The notes below the pieces were generated by a model that was given only the letters and a program-made list of their open reading frames with translations, was not told where the DNA came from and searched no databases. 14,621 nucleotides of DNA from contig JBJTWS010000365.1 in assembly GCA_046081905.1 (NCBI GenBank), forward strand, positions 1-14,621, written 5' to 3'. This document shows, piece after piece, positions 7,324-14,621 of the stretch (the first letter of the stretch is position 1; each line of letters starts with the position of its first letter). Position numbers and translations under genes: made by a program. The DNA comes from CBW1002 sp046081905 (GTDB lineage Bacteria > Cyanobacteriota > Cyanobacteriia > PCC-6307 > Cyanobiaceae).

Positions 7324-7791
7324 TCAGGCCAGGGGGGTGACGGAGCCGTCCTGGAGATTGCGGGCCACCTCCGCCAGCACCACCGGACGGCTCAGCCCCG
7401 CTCCGGAGGGCTCGAGGCGGCGCAGGCGCACATGCACCTGGCCATCGACGGTCTTGCGGCCGCTGCCCCGCAGGTTGCGGGCCACCTGCTCAAGGGAGGG
7501 GGCCACGGCGGCGGCTGGCAGGTCGGCCGGGGCCGCCGCCACCACCAGATCGGCACCGTTGTCGAACACCACCGGCACCGCCACAGCCCCCGGCACGGCC
7601 ACCCGCGGGCTGTAGCTCACCGCAAAGGCCAGGCAGGAGAGCGAGAGCAGGGTGGTGAAGCTGGTGACCCCCACCAGGCGGAAGCGGATCCCCCAGCGGG
7701 CCACAAAGCCGATCCCGGTGAGCAGGAGCAGAGCGGCACTGGCAACCCCGAGCCAGCGGCCCGCCTCGAACAGGATCGGATCGGCGCTCAT
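7324..7791 (-). CDS. ycf51: Ycf51 family protein (DUF2518)
   Basis: Ycf51 is a conserved membrane protein of cyanobacteria and some algal plastids with no established biochemical role. The 155-residue product has two hydrophobic helices, about 11-31 and 38-58, joined by the basic turn RWGIRFR, then a soluble domain with the conserved FDNGADLVVAAAP segment and EQVARNLRGSGR (about 114-125), which ends in VVLAEVARN. The longer frame beginning at 7878 adds 29 residues that look like untranslated leader, overlapping the divergent gene, so I chose ATG at 7789-7791 where MSADP matches family N-termini. It heads the minus-strand unit and is preceded by a possible promoter about 25 nt upstream. Confidence 0.88.
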   Translation of the reverse strand: MSADPILFEAGRWLGVASAALLLLTGIGFVARWGIRFRLVGVTSFTTLLSLSCLAFAVSYSPRVAVPGAVAVPVVFDNGADLVVAAAPADLPAAAVAPSLEQVARNLRGSGRKTVDGQVHVRLRRLEPSGAGLSRPVVLAEVARNLQDGSVTPLA

Positions 7792-7796
7792 GGGGC

Positions 7797-7824
7797 TGGT
7801 CAAGCAGGAATTGACTTTTATATT
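7797..7824. promoter_or_regulatory. Divergent promoter region between ycf51 and the TamB-like gene
   Basis: The 65-bp gap (7792-7856) holds the most AT-rich patch in the window, at 7811-7824. On the minus strand TATAAA (complement of 7817-7822) is a good -10 for ycf51, giving a leader of about 20 nt, though no clear -35 is seen. On the plus strand TATATT (7819-7824) is a good -10 for the TamB-like gene, with a weak -35-like TGGTCA at 7797-7802, 16 nt upstream, and a leader of about 25 nt. TTGACT at 7811-7816 is -35-like but has no matching -10. The two -10 elements overlap, so the two directions may compete for polymerase. Confidence 0.45.
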
Positions 7825-7856
7825 GCGCCGGTCGCAGGCGTGGGCAGCCCGGACCC

Positions 7857-10800
7857 ATGGCGGTCTTGCCGAATTCACGCTTCCCCGTGCTGCCCCGTCG
7901 TCCGAGTGTTCCGATCGTTTCGTCCCGCCGCCGCGACCTTCTCCTCCTCGGTGGCTTCGGCCTGGCGGGGGGCGCGCTCTGGTTCGGCGGAGACCATCTG
8001 GCGCGCCGGATCTATGAAGCCTGGCAGCCCCGCCTGGAGCGGCAGCTCAGCCAGGTGCTGGGCCATCCCCTGGAACTCGGCCCCTACCAGGGCATCGACC
8101 CGGGGGGCCTTCGGGTAGGGGCAAGCCGGCTCGGACCCGGCCCGAAGGACGCCTCGGAAGCCCGGGTGAAGGGGGCCCGGGTGGGGCTCAACCCCTGGGC
8201 CAGCCTGCAGCGCTGGAGCCCCGTGCTCGAGGTGGGCCTCCAGGGGGCCGAGGCCCAGCTGCGCCGCAACGCCGAGGGGCGCTACTGGGTACTCGGGTCG
8301 GTGCCGGCCGGCCAGAAGCCACCCCAACTGGAGGTGCGCCTGCGGCTGCAGGACCCCGCCGCGGTGCGGATGGCGCCGATGGGGCTCGACCTGCGCCTGC
8401 AGGGCGGAGTCACCCTCACCCTGGAGCAGCGGCGGCTGGCCCTCGATGCCGTGGTGCGACCCGCCAGCGGCCCCGGCGTGGCGCGGGTGGACGGCTGGGG
8501 CCGCTGGGATCAGAAGCGCTGGATGGCCCAGGTGGAGCTGCAGCGCCTGCCGCTGGCGCTGCTGCAGCGGTTCACGCCCCTGCCGGGGCGCGTGCGGGGC
8601 GACCTGCAGGGAAAACTGGCCCTCACCCTCACCGAGGGGCAACCCCGCTGCCGGGGGAACCTGAACCTCAGCCAGCTGGGCTGGCGCCGCACCGCCACGG
8701 CTCCCGAACTCAGCGCGGAGGACCTGGCGCTGCGCTGCGACGGCGAGGCCCTCGCGCTGGAGCGCAGCCCCTGGCGGTTCGGGACGTGGAGCGGCACCGT
8801 GGCAGGACGGGCCGACCGGCGGCAACAGCTGAGCCTCCGCCTCCAGGCCACACCTCCCCCGCCCCGCAGCGCCCGCGGCCAGCGCCGATCCCCGCGGCTG
8901 CCGGTGCTGCAGGGGGAAGGCACGGGACGCTGGGGCCGCTACGGAGTGGACTTCGCCAGCCTGCTTCTCCAGGGCGGACGCTCCGAGATCCGCGCCCGCG
9001 GACGGGTGGGGCCGGCCCACAACCTCTCCGGCCGCTGGCGGCTGGATCCCGCCGATCTCCCCCTGCCCGCCGACCCTCCCGCCTGGCTCAGCGGGCAGCC
9101 CCTGCTGGGCGACCTGCAGCTGCGGGGAACCCCCGGCGTGCCCGAGCTGGCCGTGCAGCTGCGGCCCCTCGCCAATCCGATCACCGGCCCACTCACCGCC
9201 TCCCTGCGCTGGAGCCAGGGCCTGCTGCGGCTCGAGCAGCTACAGGCGCCCTACCTGGAGGCCCACGGCAGCCTGCCGCTCGGTCCATCCGGCACCTCGC
9301 CACTGGTGGCCGGCCCCCTCGATCTGGACCTGGCGGTGCGCTCGTTCCCGCTGGGGCGGCTCAACCCCCTGGTGGGGGCGCCCCTGCACGGCACCCTCAG
9401 CGCCGAGGGCACGGTGCGCGGTCCCCTGGGGGATCTGCGGCCTGCCCTGGACCTCAGCCTCGAGACCCCGGGGGTGGGGCCCCTGGGCCTGGAGGAACGC
9501 TTGCAGGGGCAGCTTCTCGGCCAGGGAAGCGCCGGACCCGCCGCACTGGAGCTGCGCAGCCTCGCCGATGCCGGCGGCAGCCTCACCGCCCGGCTGAACC
9601 GCTCCTGGATGCCCGTGGCGGTGGAGCTGCAGCGGGGAGACGGGCGGCTGAGCCTCACCGGGCAGCCCAGCGCCTACCGCTGGCAGGCCACCGCCCTGCC
9701 GCTGCAGGGGCTGAGCCTGGCCGTGGGTCCCCGGCGCCGCGCCCAGCCCCTGCAGGGGCTGCTCAGCGGCGAAGGCAAACTCGGCTTCCAGCCCCTGGCC
9801 TTCGGCGGCTGGGTGAGCCTGGAGCAGCCCTCCTTCCTGGGGGTGCGGGCCCGGGGACTGGAGGCCAGCCTCCAGTACGCCGATCGCCGCTACCGGCTCA
9901 CCAGCGATGTGGTGCCGCTCACGGGCGGCTCCGTGACGGGCACCCTCACCGGCCGCTGGCAGGGGCCCTACCGGGCCCAGCTGGAGGGCCGCGACCTCAC
10001 CGCCACCCTGCTGCGGCAGCTGGCCCAGGCCATACCCCTCTGGCGGGGGGAGGAAAGCCCCCCCCAGGGGGAGGCGGCCGACCTGGGAACGCTGGTGATC
10101 GACCAGCTCGGCGGCAGCCTGCAGGACCAGCTGGCGGCGCTGCAGCAGGCCCGCCAGCGGCTGCTGCAGGCGCGGCAGCAGCCCGGCAACGAGGATCCCG
10201 CCGCCCGCCTGGCTCGCGCCCAGGCCCTGGTAGACGCCGACCTCACCCTGGCGGGGCCCGATCTGGCCCGCACCCGGGTGGACCTGGCGGCCCGGGGACA
10301 CCTCTGGCTGGAGGAGGACGGCACCGACCAGGCCCTCAGCCTCGAGCCGTTCGTGGTGCAGCTGCAGGGGGCCGTGCGCAACGGCGAGGGCAGTTTCGAC
10401 CTCAGCAGCCTGCCCCTGAGCCTGCTGGCCCTGCTCACCCCCGTGCCCGCCAGCATGCAGGGCTCCCTCTCGGCCAAGGGGCGCTACCGCCTCGGCACCG
10501 GCACGCCGGAACTGCAGGCCGAGCTGGCTCTGGTGCGGGGCCGGGTGGGCAGCGCCGATCTGCGGCTGGAGCGCGGCAGCCTGGATCTGCGCGGGGGGCA
10601 CCTCGACGCCGATGTGGCCCTGCGGGCCGACGGGGCCGCCAGTGCCGTGGACTTCACCGGCCGCATCCCCCTGGATCCCCAGGACGAGAGCCTGGAGGTG
10701 CGCCTCGCCAGCCGCGGCGACGGCCTCCGCTTCCTCGCCACCCTGGCGGGCAGCTCCCTCGACTGGAAGAAGGGCAGCGCCGACCTGCAGCTGCTGGTGC

Positions 10801-12230
10801 GCGGCAGCCTCTCCGATCCGATCGCCAACGGCTTCCTGCGCCTGCGGGAGGGGGAACTCACCTTCATCGGCCAGCCGGTGCGGGCCCTCGAAGCCACGAT
10901 CCTCTTCGACTTCGAGGAGCTGCTGCTGCAGGAATTCACCGCCCGGGTGGGGGAGAAGGGCCGGGTGGAAGGCGAGGGAAAGCTGGGCCTGGTGCGGCCG
11001 CTTTCGGAGAACCCGAGCCTCACCCTGCGGGTCGAGCAGGTGCCCTTCAAACTCGCCCGCATCAATGCCCGCAGCGATGGGACCCTGGCCTTCGGCGGCA
11101 GCCTGCGGGCCCCGAAGCTGGGCGGCAGCCTCGCCATCAGCCACGGCAGCATCAACGTGCAGCCCGGCAGCTTCGCCACCGGGGAGGCCAGCAACGACAG
11201 CCCGCCCCCCCGGGCCGCGGGCGCCAACCCCCAGGTGAACGACCTGCTGCAGCGCGAGTGGGCCTTCGATCGCCCGCTGGTGCTGCTGGGGCCGGATGTG
11301 GAGAGCAGCACGGCCGAGGCCCTGCGCCAGGCGGTGCCGAACTTCCCCTACCTCCGCTTCGACGACCTGACCCTGCGGCTGGGCCCGGACCTGCGGGTGA
11401 TGGTGCCGAACGTGGCCAACTTCAGCACCGGCGGCGCCCTGCGGCTGCAGGGTCGTCTGGATCCCAGCCTCCAGGCCCAGGGGGTGGTGCGGCTGCTGAA
11501 TGGCCGCCTCAACCTGTTCACCACCAGCTTCAACCTCGATCCCGACGCCCCCAACGTGGCGGTGTTCACCCCCTCGCTGGGGCTGCTCCCCTACCTCGAC
11601 ATCGCCCTGCGCACCCGGGTGTCGGAGAACCTCTCCAGCAACCTGGGCGGCACCACGGGTTCCGGGTTGGGCCTGGCGAAGCTGGAGGCCCAGGGGGGCT
11701 TCAACTCCCTCAACCAGCTCAAGCTGGTGCGGATCACCGTGAGCGTGAGCGGCCCGGCCGACCGGATCGCCGAGAACCTGCGGCTCACCAGCGATCCGCC
11801 CCTGCCGGAGGAGCGGCTGGTGGCCCTGATCGGCGGCAATTCCCTGGCGGGCCTGAGCGGCGGGAACGCCGGCGCGGCCCTCGCCACGGCGCTGGGGCAG
11901 TCGCTGCTGTCGCCGCTGCTGGGTTCCCTCAGCGATGCCTTCGGCCAGCGGGTGAGCTTCGCCCTCTATCCCACCTACGTCAGTCCCACCGTGACCCAGG
12001 CCCAGGAGCTGCGCTCCCGCCAGCTGCCCCCCCAGCTGGTGCTGGGCTCGGAGATCGGCCTGGATGTGACCGAACGCTTCAACGCCTCGGTGCTGGTGGC
12101 ACCGAACCGCTCCGACATCCCCCCGCAGGTGACGCTGAACTACAAGGCGTCGGAGAACCTCAACCTGCAGGGCTCCTTCGACACCCAGGGGGCCTGGCAG
12201 ACCCAGATGCAGATCTTCTTCCGCTTCTGA
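7857..12230 (+). CDS. tamB: TamB/Tic236-like translocation and assembly module protein
   Basis: TamB-domain proteins bridge the inner and outer envelope and work with Omp85 proteins; bacterial TamB is linked to outer-membrane protein assembly and lipid transport, and plastid Tic236 to protein import. The 1457-residue product has one N-terminal membrane helix (about 28-44, after SSRRRD), then a very long repetitive beta-rich body as expected of a beta-taco groove. A helical, Q/A/R-rich segment at about 756-791 interrupts it. The TamB (DUF490) domain covers roughly the last 370 residues, with LTFIGQPVRALEATILFDFE before it (about 1001-1020), LGGSLAISHGSINVQPG, RLLNGRLNLFTTSFNLDP and LTSDPPLPEERLVALIGG (1311 onward). 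It ends in a strand with C-terminal FRF. ATG at 7857 is the only plausible start; no clear ribosome site is seen. Confidence 0.92.
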   Translation: MAVLPNSRFPVLPRRPSVPIVSSRRRDLLLLGGFGLAGGALWFGGDHLARRIYEAWQPRLERQLSQVLGHPLELGPYQGIDPGGLRVGASRLGPGPKDASEARVKGARVGLNPWASLQRWSPVLEVGLQGAEAQLRRNAEGRYWVLGSVPAGQKPPQLEVRLRLQDPAAVRMAPMGLDLRLQGGVTLTLEQRRLALDAVVRPASGPGVARVDGWGRWDQKRWMAQVELQRLPLALLQRFTPLPGRVRGDLQGKLALTLTEGQPRCRGNLNLSQLGWRRTATAPELSAEDLALRCDGEALALERSPWRFGTWSGTVAGRADRRQQLSLRLQATPPPPRSARGQRRSPRLPVLQGEGTGRWGRYGVDFASLLLQGGRSEIRARGRVGPAHNLSGRWRLDPADLPLPADPPAWLSGQPLLGDLQLRGTPGVPELAVQLRPLANPITGPLTASLRWSQGLLRLEQLQAPYLEAHGSLPLGPSGTSPLVAGPLDLDLAVRSFPLGRLNPLVGAPLHGTLSAEGTVRGPLGDLRPALDLSLETPGVGPLGLEERLQGQLLGQGSAGPAALELRSLADAGGSLTARLNRSWMPVAVELQRGDGRLSLTGQPSAYRWQATALPLQGLSLAVGPRRRAQPLQGLLSGEGKLGFQPLAFGGWVSLEQPSFLGVRARGLEASLQYADRRYRLTSDVVPLTGGSVTGTLTGRWQGPYRAQLEGRDLTATLLRQLAQAIPLWRGEESPPQGEAADLGTLVIDQLGGSLQDQLAALQQARQRLLQARQQPGNEDPAARLARAQALVDADLTLAGPDLARTRVDLAARGHLWLEEDGTDQALSLEPFVVQLQGAVRNGEGSFDLSSLPLSLLALLTPVPASMQGSLSAKGRYRLGTGTPELQAELALVRGRVGSADLRLERGSLDLRGGHLDADVALRADGAASAVDFTGRIPLDPQDESLEVRLASRGDGLRFLATLAGSSLDWKKGSADLQLLVRGSLSDPIANGFLRLREGELTFIGQPVRALEATILFDFEELLLQEFTARVGEKGRVEGEGKLGLVRPLSENPSLTLRVEQVPFKLARINARSDGTLAFGGSLRAPKLGGSLAISHGSINVQPGSFATGEASNDSPPPRAAGANPQVNDLLQREWAFDRPLVLLGPDVESSTAEALRQAVPNFPYLRFDDLTLRLGPDLRVMVPNVANFSTGGALRLQGRLDPSLQAQGVVRLLNGRLNLFTTSFNLDPDAPNVAVFTPSLGLLPYLDIALRTRVSENLSSNLGGTTGSGLGLAKLEAQGGFNSLNQLKLVRITVSVSGPADRIAENLRLTSDPPLPEERLVALIGGNSLAGLSGGNAGAALATALGQSLLSPLLGSLSDAFGQRVSFALYPTYVSPTVTQAQELRSRQLPPQLVLGSEIGLDVTERFNASVLVAPNRSDIPPQVTLNYKASENLNLQGSFDTQGAWQTQMQIFFRF

Positions 12231-12317
12231 TCCCGCCTCGGGGTGTTGGCGCCGCAGCGGCCACCCGCCAGCGCGGCAGGATCGGGCCCATCGGCCGCAA
12301 TGGAGAAGGGCACCCCG

Positions 12318-13247
12318 ATGGCGCAGCTGATCGGCATCGACCTCGGCGGCACCGCGATCAAGCTGGGCCGCTTCGAGGAGTCGGGCACCCTGCTGGCCGA
12401 GCGGGAGGTGCCCACGCCCCAGCCCTCCATGCCCGGGGCGGTGACCATGGCGATCGCCGAAGCGGTGCAGGAGCTCGATCCCAACCGGCTGGCGGACCGG
12501 GTGGGGATCGGCCATCCCGGCCCGAGCGATCGGCAGGCGCGGGTGGCCCGGATCGCCGTCAACCTGCCCGGCTGGATCGATGTGCCCCTGGCCGACTGGC
12601 TCGAGCCGATGCTGGAGCGGCGGGTGACCCTGGCCAACGACGCTAACTGCGCCGCCCTGGCCGAACTCCACGGGGGCGCCGCCCGCGGCTGCCGCGATGT
12701 GGTGCTGCTCACCCTCGGCACGGGCGTGGGGGGCGCCGTGGTGCTGGGGGGACGGCTGTTCCTGGGCCATCGCGGGGCCGCCGCCGAACCGGGCCTGATC
12801 TGCCTGGATCCAGACGGGCCGGAGTGCAACAGCGGCAACCGGGGCTCGTTGGAGCAGTTCTGCAGCATCGGCGGGCTGCGGCGCCTCAGTGCCCTCGACC
12901 CCCAGGAGCTCTGCCGCCGCGCCGACGACGGCGACCCTGTCGCCCTCGAGGTGTGGAACACCTACGGCCGCTGGCTGGGGGTGGGGATCAGCTCCCTGCT
13001 CTACCTGTTCACCCCCGAGCGGGTGCTGATCGGCGGCGGCCTCAGCGGGGCCTGCCACCACTTCCTGCCGGCGGTGTGGGAGGAGGTGAGCCAGCGGGTG
13101 CTGCGGGTGAGCCGCGAGGGGCTGGAGATCCTGCCCTGCCAGCTCGGCAATGGTGCCGGCCGGCTCGGGGCGGCCCTGCTGGCGCTGGAGCGCTTCGGAG
13201 CCTCCGGGCCGGATCGCCGCGGCGGCGAACCCCACGGATTGGGATGA
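12318..13247 (+). CDS. ROK-family sugar kinase (probable glucokinase) with degenerate zinc site
   Basis: ROK kinases phosphorylate glucose or related sugars with ATP. The 309-residue protein has the usual length and folds: phosphate loop IGIDLGGTAIKLGRF (5-19), LANDANCAALAE with catalytic D108, TLGTGVGGAVVLGGRLF (132-148) and a second phosphate-binding GGGLSG near the end. The ROK zinc site, normally ExGH then CxCGxxGC, reads E157-PGL and C170-NSGNRG-S177, so His, the second Cys and the third Cys are replaced. The same CNSGN(R/Q)GSLEQ form is, as I recall, common in cyanobacterial members. I chose ATG at 12318 because AAGGG lies 7 nt upstream; ATG at 12300 would add six residues. It sits 87 nt after tamB and 7 nt before proA. 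Glucose specificity is inferred. Confidence 0.88.
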   Translation: MAQLIGIDLGGTAIKLGRFEESGTLLAEREVPTPQPSMPGAVTMAIAEAVQELDPNRLADRVGIGHPGPSDRQARVARIAVNLPGWIDVPLADWLEPMLERRVTLANDANCAALAELHGGAARGCRDVVLLTLGTGVGGAVVLGGRLFLGHRGAAAEPGLICLDPDGPECNSGNRGSLEQFCSIGGLRRLSALDPQELCRRADDGDPVALEVWNTYGRWLGVGISSLLYLFTPERVLIGGGLSGACHHFLPAVWEEVSQRVLRVSREGLEILPCQLGNGAGRLGAALLALERFGASGPDRRGGEPHGLG

Positions 13248-13254
13248 TGGCCCC

Positions 13255-14588
13255 ATGAGCCTCACCCTCTCCTCCGCCCCCGCCGCCGCTGTCCCGGAGC
13301 CCTCGGCGGAACTGCTGCAGCGGGCCGCCGGCGTGCGCCGCGCCGCCATGGCCCTGGGCCAGCTGCCCAACCAGGAGCGGCGCCGGGCCGTGGAGGCCAT
13401 GGCCGAGGCCCTCGCGGCCGATGCCGAGGCAATCCTCGCGGCCAACCGGGCCGACCTGGAGGCCGCCGCCGCCGATGGACTCTCGCCGGCCCTGGTGGCA
13501 CGGCTGAAGCTGGATGCCGCCAAGCTGGCCGGCGCCATCGAAGGGGTGCGCCAGGTGGCGGCCCTCCCCGATCCGGTGGGGCAGCGGCAGCTGCACACCG
13601 AGCTGGATCAGGGGCTGGTGCTGGAGCGGGTGAGCGTGCCCCTGGGGGTGGTGGGGGTGATCTTCGAGGCCCGGCCCGATGCGGTGATGCAGATCGCCTC
13701 GCTGGCGATCCGCTCCGGCAACGGCGCCATCCTCAAGGGGGGGCGGGAGGCCCGCCAGAGCTGCCAGGCGATCGTGGCGGCCCTGCGCCGGGGCCTGGCC
13801 GGCAGCGCCGTGGCGCCCGAGGTGCTGGAGCTGCTCACCAGCCGCGAGGAGAGCCTGGCCCTGCTCAGGCTCGATGGACTGGTGGACCTGATCATCCCGC
13901 GGGGCTCCAACGAGCTGGTGCGCTTCATCCAGGACCACACCCGCATCCCGGTGCTGGGCCACGCCGATGGCATCTGTCACCTCTATGTGGATGAGGCCGC
14001 CGATCCGGCACTGGCCCTGCGGGTGGCCCTCGACAGCAAGACCCAGTACCCGGCCGCCTGCAACGCCATCGAGACGCTGCTGGTGCACCAGGCCATCGCC
14101 GGCCGTTTCCTGCCCGCCGCGATCGAGACCTTCGCCGCCGCCGGGGTGGAGCTGCGGGGCGATCCGGGGGCGTGCAGCTTCGGCATCGCCATCGCCGCCA
14201 CCGGCGACGACTGGAGCACCGAGTACTCCGACCTGATCCTCAGCGTGAAAGTGGTGGGCAGCCTCGAGGAGGCCCTCGAGCACATCCGCCGCTACGGCTC
14301 CCGCCACACCGATGCGATCTGCACCGAGGATGCCGTCACCGCTGAGCGCTTCCTCCAGGGGGTGGACAGCGCCGGGGTGTACCTGAACTGCTCCACCCGC
14401 TTCGCCGATGGCTTCCGCTACGGCTTCGGCGCCGAGGTGGGGATCAGCACCCAGACCCTGCCGCCGCGTGGTCCGGTGGGGCTGGAGGGGCTCGTCACCT
14501 ACCGCTACCGCCTGCGTGGCGAGGGCACATCGCCGCCGACTACGCCAGCGGTGCCAGGTGTTTCACGCACCGCTCCCTGCCGCTGTGA
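13255..14588 (+). CDS. proA: Gamma-glutamyl phosphate reductase ProA, apparent 1-nt frameshift near the 3' end
   Basis: ProA reduces gamma-glutamyl phosphate with NADPH to glutamate-5-semialdehyde, the second step of proline synthesis. Family motifs are clear: EARPDA (138-143), the glycine-rich SGNGAILKGG, PRGSNELV, TQYPAACNAIE with catalytic C269, YGSRHTDAI and FADGFRYGFGAEVGIST. The frame from ATG 13255 is conserved through RYRLRGEG (ends 14526), then turns into unrelated sequence with no stop before the window end. If one C is restored after 14526, the reading becomes GHIAADYASGARCFTHRSLPL and stops at TGA 14586-14588, the expected ProA C-terminus, for about 444 residues. The damaged part lies after the catalytic residues. 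It could be a sequencing error or a real mutation. It follows the kinase by 7 nt. Confidence 0.93.
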
Positions 14589-14621
14589 CCCCCTCGTTCG
14601 AGCAGGTGCTGGTGCGGGGTC
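14585..14621 (+). CDS. folB: Dihydroneopterin aldolase FolB (5' end only)
   Basis: Only 12 codons are visible, reading MTPSFEQVLVRG before the window ends. FolB N-termini typically have a short lead then a beta strand ending in (I/V)-x-(V/L)-RGL, which this fits, and folB commonly follows proA in picocyanobacteria. The start is GTG at 14585-14587, overlapping the frame-corrected proA stop as GTGA, a usual coupling arrangement. FolB converts dihydroneopterin to hydroxymethyl-dihydropterin in folate synthesis. The call rests largely on context because so little sequence is present. Confidence 0.55.
   Translation, partial: MTPSFEQVLVRG

Noticed and set aside
12231..12317. Possible terminator or promoter between tamB and the ROK kinase
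   Set aside because: Only short GC-rich inverted repeats with no T-run, and no AT-rich -10; nothing stands above background.
6330..12457. Two GCGATCGC octamers (HIP1 sites) at 6330-6337 and 12450-12457
   Set aside because: Two in 14.6 kb is close to what chance gives at this GC content, so there is no sign of the HIP1 enrichment seen in many freshwater cyanobacteria.
8786..12646. A 1286-codon plus-strand frame overlapping tamB
   Set aside because: The translation is almost all P, A, G and R and ignores the tamB-kinase boundary; it is a composition shadow of tamB in another frame.
9240..13598. A 1452-codon open frame on the minus strand, antisense to tamB, the ROK kinase and the start of proA
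   Set aside because: Its product is low-complexity (rich in G, A, Q, H, R) with no recognisable motif. Long antisense frames arise when high GC at third codon positions removes stop codons. The plus-strand genes there have clear family motifs.

Overview
The window looks like ordinary, very GC-rich chromosomal core sequence from a picocyanobacterium of the Cyanobium / Synechococcus cluster 5 type. The evidence is a Ycf51 (DUF2518) gene, which is restricted to cyanobacteria and plastids; a cyanobacterial-type HemE; a large GH13 branching enzyme; a TamB/Tic236-like protein; and the gene order ROK kinase - proA - folB. The species assignment is an inference. I see no mobile element, CRISPR array, tRNA, rRNA or phage gene.

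Left arm, all on the minus strand and read right to left from 7791 to 1. The order is ycf51, a DUF4332 protein, a small secreted protein of unknown function, a CocE/NonD-type alpha/beta hydrolase, an exported two-repeat DUF3887 protein, glgB (glycogen branching enzyme), hemE (uroporphyrinogen decarboxylase) and an NAD-dependent epimerase/dehydratase cut by the left window edge. Spacing is tight: 3 nt, 66 nt, a 4-nt CTGA overlap, 20 nt, 119 nt, 41 nt and 11 nt. This suggests two transcription units, split at the 119-nt gap after the DUF3887 gene, which holds a perfect 8-bp hairpin. The distal unit joins glycogen synthesis (glgB) to tetrapyrrole synthesis (hemE).

Right arm, all on the plus strand from 7857 to the end. 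The order is a 1457-residue TamB-domain protein, a ROK-family sugar kinase (likely glucokinase), proA (glutamate-5-semialdehyde dehydrogenase, proline synthesis) and the first codons of folB (dihydroneopterin aldolase, folate synthesis). The two arms diverge from a 65-bp intergenic region whose short AT-rich island is the best promoter candidate in the window.

Gene density is high: no gap reaches 300 bases, and the longest is the 119-nt gap. Most points of interest concern gene structure. An apparent single-base deletion puts the last ~20 codons of proA out of frame. The CocE-type hydrolase has no ATG/GTG/TTG at its expected start but has a CTG overlapping the upstream stop. The ROK kinase has lost three of the four usual zinc ligands. 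The DUF3887 protein appears internally duplicated. I did not find a convincing new multi-gene system. The nearest thing is the uncharacterised ycf51 - DUF4332 - secreted protein - hydrolase - DUF3887 run, whose joint function is unknown.
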